The position numbers were made by a program, and so were the translations under genes. From Bacteroides mediterraneensis (GTDB lineage Bacteria; Bacteroidota; Bacteroidia; Bacteroidales; Bacteroidaceae), in NCBI RefSeq assembly GCF_025993685.1, contig NZ_DAJPEN010000001.1:1798001-1862000 (forward strand): a DNA stretch of 64,000 nt. Direction: 5' to 3'. This document shows positions 41,729 through 50,569 of the stretch, piece by piece. Numbering within the stretch: position 1 is the stretch's first letter; each line of letters opens with the position of its first letter. The notes beneath the pieces were generated by a model. That model searched no databases. It was not told where the DNA came from and saw only the letters and a program-made list of their open reading frames with translations.

Positions 41729-41804
41729 GGGAACTGTACGTTTCTGCCCGCGGAAACATACGGTTCCCGACTGGAAAACCTACGTTTCCGCCCCGCGAAA
41801 CATA
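41729..41804. repeat. Two related hairpins with an ACGTTTC-N8-GAAACATA core
   Basis: The first hairpin has 16-nt arms (GGGAACTGTACGTTTC and GAAACATACGGTTCCC) around TGCCCGCG. The second has 8-nt arms around CGCCCCGC (41781-41804). The gene-free stretch 41483-41941 holds nothing else I can name. Confidence 0.65.
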
Positions 41805-41941
41805 GAAAAACAAGAAGCGTTTTTCCGTCTGTGCCCTTGTCTTTTCAAGACCACAAAGCCTCATTTCCACCCAGCGCCCCTCTACCTCACCTTCTGCGCC
41901 ACGTTTCCGCTCCCGCATTTTCGCAATTACACTTTTTTCCG

Positions 41942-41949
41942 TATTTTTG
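41942..41949 (+). promoter_or_regulatory. -7 box of the HAD phosphatase gene
   Basis: TATTTTTG matches TAnnTTTG, 24 nt before the ATG. Confidence 0.5.
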
Positions 41950-41972
41950 CACCCGATTCACAGTACTATTTT

Positions 41973-42782
41973 ATGAAATACAAACTATTAGCATTAGACC
42001 TCGACGGTACGCTTACCAACTCGAAAAAAGTAATCACCCCTCGCACCCGGGAAACGCTTCTTAAAGCACAGGAAAAAGGAGTAAAAATCATACTGGCTTC
42101 CGGACGGCCCACCTACGGCATCGTGCCCCTGGCCGAGCAGCTGGAGCTTCAGAAATACGAAGGATATATCCTGGCCTACAACGGCGGGGAAATCACCGAC
42201 TGGAAAACCAAGGAAGTGATATGCAAGAACCTTCTCGACCCGGAGGTGCTTCCCTACCTGTATGAATGTGCCAAGAAGAACGATTTCGCCATCGTGACCT
42301 ACGACGGGGAATATGTGCTGACCGAAAAGCCTGACGATGAATACGTGCTGAAAGAGGCGCTGCTCAACGTAATGAAAATCAAGAAGGTGGACAACTTTCT
42401 GGAGGCCGTGAAGCATCCCATTGCCAAATGCCTGATTGTGGGCGACCCTACCCGCCTGGCGGTACTGGAGAAAGAGATGTACGACCACCTGAAAGACCGC
42501 ATGGGCGTGTTCCGCTCCGAGCCTTATTTCCTGGAACTGGTGCCGAAGGGCATCGACAAGGCCCTGTCGCTGGCGGGTATGCTGGAAAAGATTGGGGTGT
42601 CGCGCGAAGAAATGATTGCCATCGGCGACGGATTCAATGACCTGTCCATGATTAAATACGCCGGACTGGGGATTGCCATGGCCAACGCGCAGGACGTGGT
42701 AAAAGAAAACGCCGACTTCATCACTCTGTCGAATGAGGAAGACGGCGTGGCGTATGCGGCAGAAAAATTCATTCTGTCTTAG
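41973..42782 (+). CDS. Cof-type HAD sugar-phosphate phosphatase
   Basis: The 269-residue protein begins with the HAD nucleophile motif LALDLDGTLTN and ends with motif III/IV IAIGDGFNDLSMI. The C2B cap lies between (about 85-190), the Cof/YidA layout. Members hydrolyse sugar phosphates or flavin mononucleotide; the exact substrate cannot be told. Its last 14 nt overlap the convergent DUF2148 gene. Confidence 0.9.
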   Translation: MKYKLLALDLDGTLTNSKKVITPRTRETLLKAQEKGVKIILASGRPTYGIVPLAEQLELQKYEGYILAYNGGEITDWKTKEVICKNLLDPEVLPYLYECAKKNDFAIVTYDGEYVLTEKPDDEYVLKEALLNVMKIKKVDNFLEAVKHPIAKCLIVGDPTRLAVLEKEMYDHLKDRMGVFRSEPYFLELVPKGIDKALSLAGMLEKIGVSREEMIAIGDGFNDLSMIKYAGLGIAMANAQDVVKENADFITLSNEEDGVAYAAEKFILS

Positions 42783-43302
42783 GCTTCCGGTCGAAGAACG
42801 GATTCTTGGAGGATGCGCTCACGGGGATGGCATACACCTGGGTGCATCCGTCCAGCCAGTCGAGTTGCTGGGCTGCCAGTCCGGCCGAAAACATGACCCG
42901 CGTATCCACCCGATGGTCGGCGGCTACGGAGCAGGCCGACCCGATGGCGATGCCTACATCCACACTATTGATGGCGCAAGGCACTCCTTCCTTGCGGCTG
43001 GCACAGGTCTCATACCCGCAATGTCCGCAATCCAACCCCTGCGGATGTGAATGAGTGCCTATCAGCACAATGCACTCCGCCTGCAGGATGTTGTCGGCGT
43101 CCCGCAGGAAGAATTTAAACCCATTGTCTTCATACATCTGCTTCATCGTGTCCGACAAGATGCGGATGTTGCTTTCCGTCACCATGGCCACCTCTATGAT
43201 GTCCACGCCCTTCCCCTTGGGGGCTGTGCGGGCGGCCGTCATCATCTGCTGTGCCACCTGCAACACTTGTTCATGGCGGCTGTCTCTTTCATTCAGTATC
43301 AT
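42769..43302 (-). CDS. DUF2148 ferredoxin-like protein
   Basis: The 177-residue protein has a cysteine cluster CGHCGYETCASRKEGVPC (about residues 92-109) that could bind an Fe-S cluster, as in the DUF2148 family, and ends with a hydrophobic VFSAGLAAQQLDWLDG segment. It has an AAGGAGAT Shine-Dalgarno-like sequence right before its ATG, unusual in this window. Function unknown. It is convergent with the HAD gene and overlaps it by 14 nt. Confidence 0.8.
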   Translation of the reverse strand: MILNERDSRHEQVLQVAQQMMTAARTAPKGKGVDIIEVAMVTESNIRILSDTMKQMYEDNGFKFFLRDADNILQAECIVLIGTHSHPQGLDCGHCGYETCASRKEGVPCAINSVDVGIAIGSACSVAADHRVDTRVMFSAGLAAQQLDWLDGCTQVYAIPVSASSKNPFFDRKPKTE

Positions 43303-43334
43303 ATCTCCTTCAAGTTAAAACATATACAATAAAA

Positions 43335-43394
43335 AAAAGGGTTATATCCAAGTTCCTCTGCCTGAGCTTCGGATACTCTAAATATAACCCTTTT
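43335..43394 (-). terminator. Terminator after the 37-residue ORF
   Basis: AAAAGGGTTATAT pairs perfectly with ATATAACCCTTTT over a 34-nt inner loop; on the minus strand it is followed by a T run. Confidence 0.75.
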
Positions 43395-43415
43395 CAAAAT
43401 AAATCACCAAAGGAT

Positions 43416-43529
43416 TTATTTCTTTTTTCCTTTTTTCAGGTCATTTTCATGAATGGCCTCTTCTACTTGATAAGCCGGCGCATGTTTTTTATGCATGCCT
43501 TTCGGTTTTTTATTACCTGCAGCTCCCAT
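43416..43529 (-). CDS. Small lysine-rich protein with a canonical Shine-Dalgarno
   Basis: This 37-residue ORF reads MGAAGNKKPKGMHKKHAPAY and goes on to a charged tail ending in three lysines. AAAGGAGG lies 8 nt before the ATG, a near-perfect anti-16S match that is rare in Bacteroides. It sits 50 nt after spt and before a clear terminator, so it looks like a real transcript end rather than noise. I do not recognise a family. The basic composition would fit RNA or ribosome binding, which is inference. Confidence 0.65.
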   Translation of the reverse strand: MGAAGNKKPKGMHKKHAPAYQVEEAIHENDLKKGKKK

Positions 43530-43579
43530 AGTAAAAACCTCCTTTCAAAGTCCTTTAAAAAGTCAAACGATATAATTTA

Positions 43580-44767
43580 TTATTTCAATAAATCCAGTTG
43601 TTTGAAGCACTTGATCAATTTTTCGATGGCGAAATCCACCTGTTCCTTGGTATGAGTAGCCATCAGTGCAAAGCGCACCAGCGTGTCCTGAGGCGCACAG
43701 GCCGGCGGGATTACCGGGTTGATGAATACCCCTTCATCGAAGGCCAGCTTGGTCACTTCGAAAGTCTTGTCCGTATCGCGCACGTACAACGGGATAATCG
43801 GGCTTTCCGTATCGCCGATTTCAAAGCCAGCCTCACGGAAGCTCTTCAAGGCATAATTGGTAATCTCCCACAGGTTCTTCTGACGTTCCGGTTCGGTCTT
43901 GAAAATATGGATGGCCTCTCTGGCGGCAGCAGTAGCGGCCGGAGTGTTGCTGGCCTGGAAGATATAAGAACGGGCATTGTGGCGCAACCAGTTGATGACG
44001 TCCTTGTCACCGGCTACGAAACCACCGATGGATGCCAGTGACTTGCTGAACGTACCCATAATCAGGTCGATGTCTTCCGTTACGCCGAAGTGGTCGCATA
44101 CGCCGCGGCCTTCCCGACCGAAGACACCCAGTCCGTGTGCTTCGTCCACATAGATGCTGGCATTGTATTTTTTCTTCAGGCGGACAATTTCCGGCAGGTT
44201 GGCCAGGTCGCCTTCCATAGAGAACACACTGTCCACCACAATCAGCTTCACGGCATCCGGTTCGCATTTCTGGAGTTCTTTCTCCAAAGCCTCCATGTCA
44301 TTATGCTTGTATTTCAGCTGAGTGGCAAAAGAAAGACGGCGTCCGTCTACGATAGATGCGTGGTCGCGGTCGTCGCAAATGATATAGTCGCCACGTCCGG
44401 CCAACTGAGGAATCACGCCTTCATTTACGGTAAAACCTGTGGAGAAGCAGAGTGCTTCATCTTTTCCTACGAATTCGGCCAACTCTTTTTCCAGCTGTAC
44501 GTGGATATCAAGTGTTCCGTTCAACAGACGGGAACCGGCACATCCCGTACCGTATTTGCGAGTCGCTGCAATGGCCGCGTCAATAATTCTTTGGTCGTGA
44601 GTCAAGCCCATGTAAGAGTTTGAACCAAACATCAGCACCTTTTTTCCGTCCATCATCACCTCTGTGTCCTGTGCGCTGTCAATCTCACGGAAATAAGGGT
44701 AAACGCCTCTTTCCATATACATCTGAGGCAATCTGAATTTACTAAATTTTTCTTGTAATAATCCCAT
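43580..44767 (-). CDS. spt: Serine palmitoyltransferase
   Basis: The 395-residue PLP enzyme belongs to the alpha-oxoamine synthase family (with KBL and BioF). Features are the CFSTGFTVNEGV and DDRDHASIVDG stretches, VDEAHGLGVFG, and the PLP lysine Lys242 in GTFSKSLASIGG. The N-terminus MGLLQEKFSKFRLPQ and YMERGVYPYFREI are as I recall for the Bacteroides Spt that condenses serine with a long-chain acyl thioester, the first step to sphingolipids. KBL cannot be fully excluded, but the N-terminus and the lipid kinase neighbour favour Spt. Confidence 0.85.
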   Translation of the reverse strand: MGLLQEKFSKFRLPQMYMERGVYPYFREIDSAQDTEVMMDGKKVLMFGSNSYMGLTHDQRIIDAAIAATRKYGTGCAGSRLLNGTLDIHVQLEKELAEFVGKDEALCFSTGFTVNEGVIPQLAGRGDYIICDDRDHASIVDGRRLSFATQLKYKHNDMEALEKELQKCEPDAVKLIVVDSVFSMEGDLANLPEIVRLKKKYNASIYVDEAHGLGVFGREGRGVCDHFGVTEDIDLIMGTFSKSLASIGGFVAGDKDVINWLRHNARSYIFQASNTPAATAAAREAIHIFKTEPERQKNLWEITNYALKSFREAGFEIGDTESPIIPLYVRDTDKTFEVTKLAFDEGVFINPVIPPACAPQDTLVRFALMATHTKEQVDFAIEKLIKCFKQLDLLK

Positions 44768-44854
44768 ATTTTAAGTATCTGGTAAGCACCCCGGCTTACG
44801 TTAAACTTTATCACTTTGCAACCGTATCGTCACATCGTTTTTACTAAGAACGTG

Positions 44855-44862
44855 CAAAGATA
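44855..44862 (-). promoter_or_regulatory. -7 box of spt
   Basis: The minus strand reads TATCTTTG; a TTTG at 44885-44888 fits the -33 box. The predicted leader is about 80 nt. Confidence 0.55.
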
Positions 44863-44956
44863 CAAAAAACTCCAAAATCAGATACAAATCCCCTAAAAAA
44901 AATGGTTTTGTGTTTAATTATCCCCAAAAACATCCCTCAAATATGAAAGATAATAT

Positions 44957-44964
44957 TATTTTTG
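44957..44964 (+). promoter_or_regulatory. -7 box of the lipid kinase gene
   Basis: TATTTTTG matches TAnnTTTG, 26 nt before the ATG. Confidence 0.5.
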
Positions 44965-44989
44965 TGCTCCCAAATTCTAAATCTGGCTT

Positions 44990-46024
44990 ATGGATACGAA
45001 AAAGCGAATCATCTTTGTGGTAAATCCTATATCCGGAACCCACGGAAAGGAATTCATACTGAAGCTCATCGAGCGGGAACTGGACAGGTCGAAATATGAA
45101 TATTCCATCCGAAAGACCGAATATGCCGGACATGCTTCCGAGATAGCCGCACAGGCTGCCGCGGAAGGGGCAGATATCGTGGTGGCTATCGGCGGAGACG
45201 GAACCATCAACGAAATAGGACGGGCGCTCATCCATACGGATACGGCCATGGGAATCATTCCCTGCGGTTCGGGAAACGGACTGGCGCGCCATCTGCACAT
45301 CCCCATGGAGCCCAAGGGGGCCATCAACGTGCTGAACGCCGGACGGGTCAAGACCATCGACTATGGAATTATCGACAACCATCCCTTCTTCTGTACGTGC
45401 GGAGTGGGATTCGACGCTTTCGTGAGCCTGAAATTTGCGGATTCCGGGAAAAGGGGCTTGCTCACCTATCTGGAAAACACCTTGCACGAGAGTCTTACGT
45501 ACCAGCCGGAGACGTATGAGATAGAGAATTCAACGGGCACCGTCCGCTACAAGGCTTTCCTGATTGCCTGCGCCAACGCATCACAATACGGGAACAATGC
45601 CTACATCGCCCCGCAGGCTTCCCTGACCGACGGGATGATGGACATCACCATCCTGGAGCCTTTCACGGTACTGGATGTGCCTTCGCTTTCCATCCAGCTG
45701 TTTACCCGGACGCTCGACCAGAACAGCCGTATCAAGACGATGAAAGACAAAAGCATCATCATCCACCGGGAAAAGGAAGGGGTGTTCCATTTCGACGGTG
45801 ACCCGGCAATGGGAGGAAAAGACCTGAAGGTGGAAATCATCCATCAGGGACTGCATGTCATCGCTCCCATCCGGCCGAAGCGTATGCCGTCGCCCCCTCT
45901 GAACATCCTGCAACATTTCACTGATTTCATCGGCCGGCGTCCGTTTACCGAGACCATCGCCCAGAAGCACCGCCAGCTCCTGATGCTGAACCAGCATATT
46001 CTGAGAAGGCTCTCCAAGAAATAA
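44990..46024 (+). CDS. Diacylglycerol/sphingosine kinase family lipid kinase
   Basis: The 344-residue protein has the DAGK catalytic signature: VVNPISGTHGK at the start, GGDGTINE (residues 68-75) and GIIPCGSGNGLARHL for nucleotide binding, and FDGDPAMGGK near residue 268. It phosphorylates a lipid hydroxyl; substrates in the family include diacylglycerol, sphingosine and ceramide. It is divergent from spt with both promoters in the 222-bp gap, so a sphingoid or dihydroceramide substrate is plausible but unproven. Confidence 0.88.
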   Translation: MDTKKRIIFVVNPISGTHGKEFILKLIERELDRSKYEYSIRKTEYAGHASEIAAQAAAEGADIVVAIGGDGTINEIGRALIHTDTAMGIIPCGSGNGLARHLHIPMEPKGAINVLNAGRVKTIDYGIIDNHPFFCTCGVGFDAFVSLKFADSGKRGLLTYLENTLHESLTYQPETYEIENSTGTVRYKAFLIACANASQYGNNAYIAPQASLTDGMMDITILEPFTVLDVPSLSIQLFTRTLDQNSRIKTMKDKSIIIHREKEGVFHFDGDPAMGGKDLKVEIIHQGLHVIAPIRPKRMPSPPLNILQHFTDFIGRRPFTETIAQKHRQLLMLNQHILRRLSKK

Positions 46025-46035
46025 CTCTCCCGGCC

Positions 46036-46752
46036 CTACAAGGCCAGATAGAACGGCTTGGCCAGTGTTTCAAACTCCGGCGTATAGACGTGACGCTCCA
46101 TTTCAATGGCCAGATGGCAGGTTTCGGTCTGCACGCAAGCCGACTTGACAAAGGCCATCAGCACCCGCTTGGGAGGAAGTCCGGCACGGGGATGTACCCA
46201 TGTCTGACGCGAAAGAGACAGGCCTTGTTTCAAAGCCAGCGCCACAAAATCAGGAGCGGCGGTAGCGGGAAGTATCACCGAGAAACATCCTTCGCCTGAG
46301 AGCAAAAAAGCCGCCTTTTCCAGAAGCGCTTCAAAATCCAGCGCATCGGTATGCCGTGCCGTATTCCGCTGGGCATGAGGGCATTTCACCGCTTCCACGA
46401 AATAGGGCGGGTTCGACACAATCGCATCGAAACGGCCCTTCCAGTCTTCCGGTGCCTGCCGGATGTCCAGCTGAGTCACCTCCATCCGGTCGGCCCAAGA
46501 CGAACGGGCCACGTTCTCCCGCGCCTGCTCCACGGCGGCTCCGTCAATGTCGACCGCCGTCACGAAAGCCTGTGGGTTCCGCTGGGCCAGCATCAGGGCA
46601 ATCAGTCCGCTCCCGGTACCGATGTCCAAGATGCGGGCGGCTCCTTCCACCTGCGCCCAGGCACCCGCCAACACTCCGTCCGTGCCCACTTTCATGGCAC
46701 ATTTATCGTGAAAAACTACAAATTGCTTGAATTGAAAAAAGGGATTCGGCAT
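46036..46752 (-). CDS. trmN6: tRNA1(Val) adenine37-N6-methyltransferase
   Basis: The 238-residue Rossmann methyltransferase has the SAM motif ILDIGTGSGLIALMLAQR and the catalytic NPPY of N6-adenine methyltransferases (AIVSNPPYF). The N-terminus PFFQFKQFVVFHDKCAMKVGTDG matches YfiC/TrmN6 proteins. It modifies A37 of tRNA1Val. It is convergent with the lipid kinase (11-bp gap) and divergent from lon, with a minus-strand TAATTTTG box at 46776-46783. Confidence 0.88.
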   Translation of the reverse strand: MPNPFFQFKQFVVFHDKCAMKVGTDGVLAGAWAQVEGAARILDIGTGSGLIALMLAQRNPQAFVTAVDIDGAAVEQARENVARSSWADRMEVTQLDIRQAPEDWKGRFDAIVSNPPYFVEAVKCPHAQRNTARHTDALDFEALLEKAAFLLSGEGCFSVILPATAAPDFVALALKQGLSLSRQTWVHPRAGLPPKRVLMAFVKSACVQTETCHLAIEMERHVYTPEFETLAKPFYLAL

Positions 46753-46879
46753 AGCTTCTTACTCAAATTTTGCGCCAAAATTACGGAAATCCTCCCAGAA
46801 AGTGCCCTTACCTCATATTATTTTTAAATAATAAACAGGTATTTGAAGTAAATAGTTTCCAAATTAGGCGCGGAATGAT

Positions 46880-46887
46880 TACCTTTG
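46880..46887 (+). promoter_or_regulatory. -7 box of lon
   Basis: TACCTTTG matches TAnnTTTG, with TTTC at 46856-46859 as a partial -33 box; 50-nt leader. Confidence 0.55.
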
Positions 46888-46937
46888 TGCCGTTTTGAAC
46901 AATAAAAAAACCTTCTTAATTCAGAAGCGAAAAAAAT

Positions 46938-49430
46938 ATGGTAAAAAAGACAAAAAACAACGAGATTCTGGTTAGTGCGGAAGGCAAGGATATCCCTATG
47001 ATGGCCGAAATCGAAACGATTGCCACGGAAGATACCAAGGAAGAAGATTTGACCGGGGAATTGCCCGTCATGCCCCTGCGCAACCTAATGATATTCCCTT
47101 CTATCGTCATGCCGATTAACGTGGGACGCCAGCCTACACTGAAGCTGGTGAACCAGGCTCTCCAAAGCAAGGAACCCATCGTCATCACCACGCAAAAGGT
47201 GGGCGAAACGGAGTCACCCAAGCAAAAAGACCTGTTCCCCATCGCCGTCATCGGTAAGGTGCTGCGCGTGTTCGAAATGCCGGGAGGGACCATTACGGCC
47301 ATCCTTCAGGCCACGGGTCCGAAGGTGAAGCTGGAGGAAATCACTTCCACCCGCCCGTTCCTGCGGGGAAAGGTTTCCGTGATTGAGGAAGACATGCAGG
47401 ATGAAAAGTCGGACGAGTTCAAGACGCTGATTGACACGTGCAAGGAGCTGAGTGCAAAGGTAATCGAACTCTCGGACGAGATTTCTCCCGATACGGCTTT
47501 TGCCTTGAAGAACCTGGACAACAACGAGGTGCTGGTGAATTTCATTTCGGGCAACTTCCCCTTCCCTATCAATGAGAAATATGAGCTGTTGCAAATCAAC
47601 GACCTGAAATCCAGACTGTACCGCCTGATTCAGTTATTGAACAAGACCATCCAGCTGGCCACGCTGAAACAGAACATCCAGATGCGTACGCGCGAGGAAC
47701 TGGACCGCCAGCAACGGGAATACTTCCTGCAACAACAAATCAAGAACATTCAGGACGAGCTGGGCAACGGACAGGACGATGAAATCGACGAACTCCAGAA
47801 GAAGGGCGAGAAAAAGCTCTGGAAGCCGGAGGTGAAGGAGATTTTCGACCGCGAACTGGCGAAGCTGGAACGCATCAACCCGCAATCGCCGGATTATAAC
47901 GTGCAACTGACGTACCTGCAGACGTTGCTTTCTCTGCCGTGGGGTGTGTACACCAAGGACGTGATTGACATTCCGAATGCCAAGAAGATTCTGGACAAGG
48001 AGCACTACGGACTGGAGAAGGTGAAAGAACGTATTCTGGAATATCTGGCCGTGCTGAAGCTGAAAGGCGACCTGAAATCGCCGATTATCTGCCTCTACGG
48101 TCCTCCGGGAGTCGGCAAGACCTCACTGGGACGCTCCATCGCCACGGCCCTGAAGCGGAAATATGTCCGCATGTCACTGGGTGGCGTACACGACGAGGCG
48201 GAAATCCGCGGACACCGCAAGACGTATATCGGTGCCATGCCGGGACGTATCATCAAGAGCCTGATCAAAGCGGAGACCTCCAACCCGGTCATCATCCTGG
48301 ACGAGATTGACAAGCTGAGCAACGACAACCACGGCGACCCGAGTTCGGCCATGCTGGAAGTGCTCGACCCGGAACAGAACAACACGTTCCACGACAACTA
48401 TGTGGACATCGACTACGACTTGTCGAACGTCATGTTCATTGCCACGGCCAACAACCTGGGCACCATCCCTACTCCGTTGCTCGACCGTATGGAACTGATT
48501 GAGGTGAGCGGCTACATCACCGAGGAGAAAATCGAGATTGCCCGCCGCCACCTGATTCCGAAGGAAATGGAAAAGAACGGCTTGAAGAAGGAACACGTGA
48601 AGTTCACCAAACCGGCCATCGAATACATCATCGAGAACTATACCCGTGAAAGCGGTGTGCGCGAGCTGGAGAAGAAAATCAGTAAGGTGATGCGGAAAAT
48701 CGCCCTGGAAATCGCCAGCGGTGAATTTACCGAAACGCACGAACTGAAACCGAAGGACATCGAGAAATTCCTCGGCCCGCAGGAATACTCCCGCGACAAG
48801 TACCAGGGCAACGAATATGCCGGCGTGGTGACCGGACTGGCCTGGACGGCGGTAGGCGGCGAAATCCTGTTCGTGGAAACCAGCCTGAGCCGCGGAAAGG
48901 GGCAGTTGACCCTGACCGGAAACCTGGGTTCCGTGATGAAGGAATCGGCCATGCTGGCACTGGAGTACCTGAAAGCGCACAGCCACTTGCTGGACTTGCC
49001 GGAAGGCATCTTCGACAACTGGAACATCCATATCCACGTGCCGGAAGGAGCCATTCCGAAAGACGGTCCTTCTGCCGGTATCACGATGGTCACCTCACTG
49101 GCGTCTGCCCTGACCCAGCGGAAAGTAAAGGCCAACCTGGCCATGACGGGCGAAATCACCCTGCGCGGAAAAGTGTTGCCGGTAGGCGGTATCCGCGAAA
49201 AGATTCTGGCCGCCAAACGGGCCGGCATCAAGGACATCATCTTGTGTGAGGAAAACCGCAAGGACATCAACGAAATCCAGCCGATGTACCTCACGGGCAT
49301 GACCTTCCACTACGTGAAGGACATCAAGGAGGTGCTCCGCCTGGCCCTGACCGACGAGAAGGTGGCCGATGCCATTGATTTCACCGTGAAAGAAGACAAA
49401 GACAAAAACCAAGAAAACCCAGCACAATGA
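46938..49430 (+). CDS. lon: ATP-dependent protease Lon
   Basis: The 830-residue LonA protein has the N-terminal substrate-binding LON domain (LPVMPLRNLMIFPSIVMPI), a coiled-coil middle, the AAA+ domain with Walker A GPPGVGKT (388-395), and the protease domain with catalytic Ser712 (KDGPSAG) and Lys755 (GGIREK). It degrades misfolded and regulatory proteins. It overlaps tgt by an ATGA, so the two are translationally coupled. No heat-shock operator was recognised. Confidence 0.96.
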   Translation: MVKKTKNNEILVSAEGKDIPMMAEIETIATEDTKEEDLTGELPVMPLRNLMIFPSIVMPINVGRQPTLKLVNQALQSKEPIVITTQKVGETESPKQKDLFPIAVIGKVLRVFEMPGGTITAILQATGPKVKLEEITSTRPFLRGKVSVIEEDMQDEKSDEFKTLIDTCKELSAKVIELSDEISPDTAFALKNLDNNEVLVNFISGNFPFPINEKYELLQINDLKSRLYRLIQLLNKTIQLATLKQNIQMRTREELDRQQREYFLQQQIKNIQDELGNGQDDEIDELQKKGEKKLWKPEVKEIFDRELAKLERINPQSPDYNVQLTYLQTLLSLPWGVYTKDVIDIPNAKKILDKEHYGLEKVKERILEYLAVLKLKGDLKSPIICLYGPPGVGKTSLGRSIATALKRKYVRMSLGGVHDEAEIRGHRKTYIGAMPGRIIKSLIKAETSNPVIILDEIDKLSNDNHGDPSSAMLEVLDPEQNNTFHDNYVDIDYDLSNVMFIATANNLGTIPTPLLDRMELIEVSGYITEEKIEIARRHLIPKEMEKNGLKKEHVKFTKPAIEYIIENYTRESGVRELEKKISKVMRKIALEIASGEFTETHELKPKDIEKFLGPQEYSRDKYQGNEYAGVVTGLAWTAVGGEILFVETSLSRGKGQLTLTGNLGSVMKESAMLALEYLKAHSHLLDLPEGIFDNWNIHIHVPEGAIPKDGPSAGITMVTSLASALTQRKVKANLAMTGEITLRGKVLPVGGIREKILAAKRAGIKDIILCEENRKDINEIQPMYLTGMTFHYVKDIKEVLRLALTDEKVADAIDFTVKEDKDKNQENPAQ

Positions 49431-50557
49431 AGTTTGAGTTACAACATACGGATCCCAAATCGAATGCCCGCGCCGGTCTGATTACGACCGACCACGGGCA
49501 GATTGAGACCCCTATCTTTATGCCGGTCGGCACACTCGGTACGGTAAAGGGGGTGCATCTTCACGAACTGAAGAACGACATCAAGGCCCAGATTATCCTG
49601 GGAAACACGTATCACCTCTATCTGCGCCCGGGACTCGACATCATTGAGGGGGCCGGAGGACTGCACAAGTTCAACGGGTTCGACCGCCCGATGCTGACCG
49701 ATAGCGGGGGCTTCCAGGTGTTCTCCCTTTCCGGCATCCGGAAATTGCGCGAAGAAGGCGTGGAGTTCCGCTCGCACATCGACGGGTCGAAGCACCTGTT
49801 CACTCCGGAACGGGTGATGGACATCGAACGCACCATCGGAGCCGACATCATCATGGCTTTCGATGAATGTGCGCCCGGCACCTCCGACTATGACTATGCC
49901 AAGAAGTCGATGGAGCTGACGCATCGCTGGCTCGACCGTTGCTGCGCCCGTTTCAACGAGACGGAGCCCAAGTACGGCTACAGCCAGTCACTCTTCCCCA
50001 TCGTGCAGGGATGTGTGTATCCCGACCTGCGCCGGCGCTCGGCAGAATACATCGCCTCGAAGAATGCCGACGGAAACGCCATCGGCGGACTGGCCGTGGG
50101 CGAACCAACGGAGAAGATGTATGAGATGATTGAGGTGGTCAACGAAATATTGCCTACCGACAAGCCCCGCTACCTGATGGGCGTGGGAACTCCGGTCAAT
50201 ATTCTGGAAGGAATCGAACGGGGAGTGGACATGTTCGATTGCGTAATGCCGACCCGCAACGGCCGAAACGGCATGCTCTTCACCAAGGACGGCATCATGA
50301 ACATGCGCAACAAGAAATGGGAGAACGATTACTCCCCCATCGAAGCCGACGGCGCTTCCTACGTGGACACGATGTACAGCCGCGCCTACCTGCGCCACCT
50401 GTTCCATGCCCAGGAGCTGCTTGCCCTCCAGATTGCCTCCATCCACAACCTGGCCTTCTACCTCTGGCTCGTGGGCGAGGCCCGCAAGCACATCATCGCC
50501 GGCGACTTCTCTACCTGGAAGCCGATGATGGTGAAACGTTTATCTACCCGATTGTAA
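49427..50557 (+). CDS. tgt: tRNA-guanine transglycosylase lacking the zinc cysteines
   Basis: The 376-residue TIM barrel inserts preQ1 at G34 of tRNAs with GUN anticodons. Asp92 (LTDSGGFQVF) and Asp271 (FDCVMPTRNGR) match the catalytic acids. The usual CxCxxC zinc ligands before YSRAYL are absent: the segment reads ADGASYVDTMYSRAYLRHL, while the later histidine (SIHNL) remains. The fold may be stabilised without zinc. It overlaps lon and is followed after 12 nt by an LptF/G permease, forming a three-gene unit. Confidence 0.93.
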   Translation: MKFELQHTDPKSNARAGLITTDHGQIETPIFMPVGTLGTVKGVHLHELKNDIKAQIILGNTYHLYLRPGLDIIEGAGGLHKFNGFDRPMLTDSGGFQVFSLSGIRKLREEGVEFRSHIDGSKHLFTPERVMDIERTIGADIIMAFDECAPGTSDYDYAKKSMELTHRWLDRCCARFNETEPKYGYSQSLFPIVQGCVYPDLRRRSAEYIASKNADGNAIGGLAVGEPTEKMYEMIEVVNEILPTDKPRYLMGVGTPVNILEGIERGVDMFDCVMPTRNGRNGMLFTKDGIMNMRNKKWENDYSPIEADGASYVDTMYSRAYLRHLFHAQELLALQIASIHNLAFYLWLVGEARKHIIAGDFSTWKPMMVKRLSTRL

Positions 50558-50569
50558 TTGTAGTTTGAT

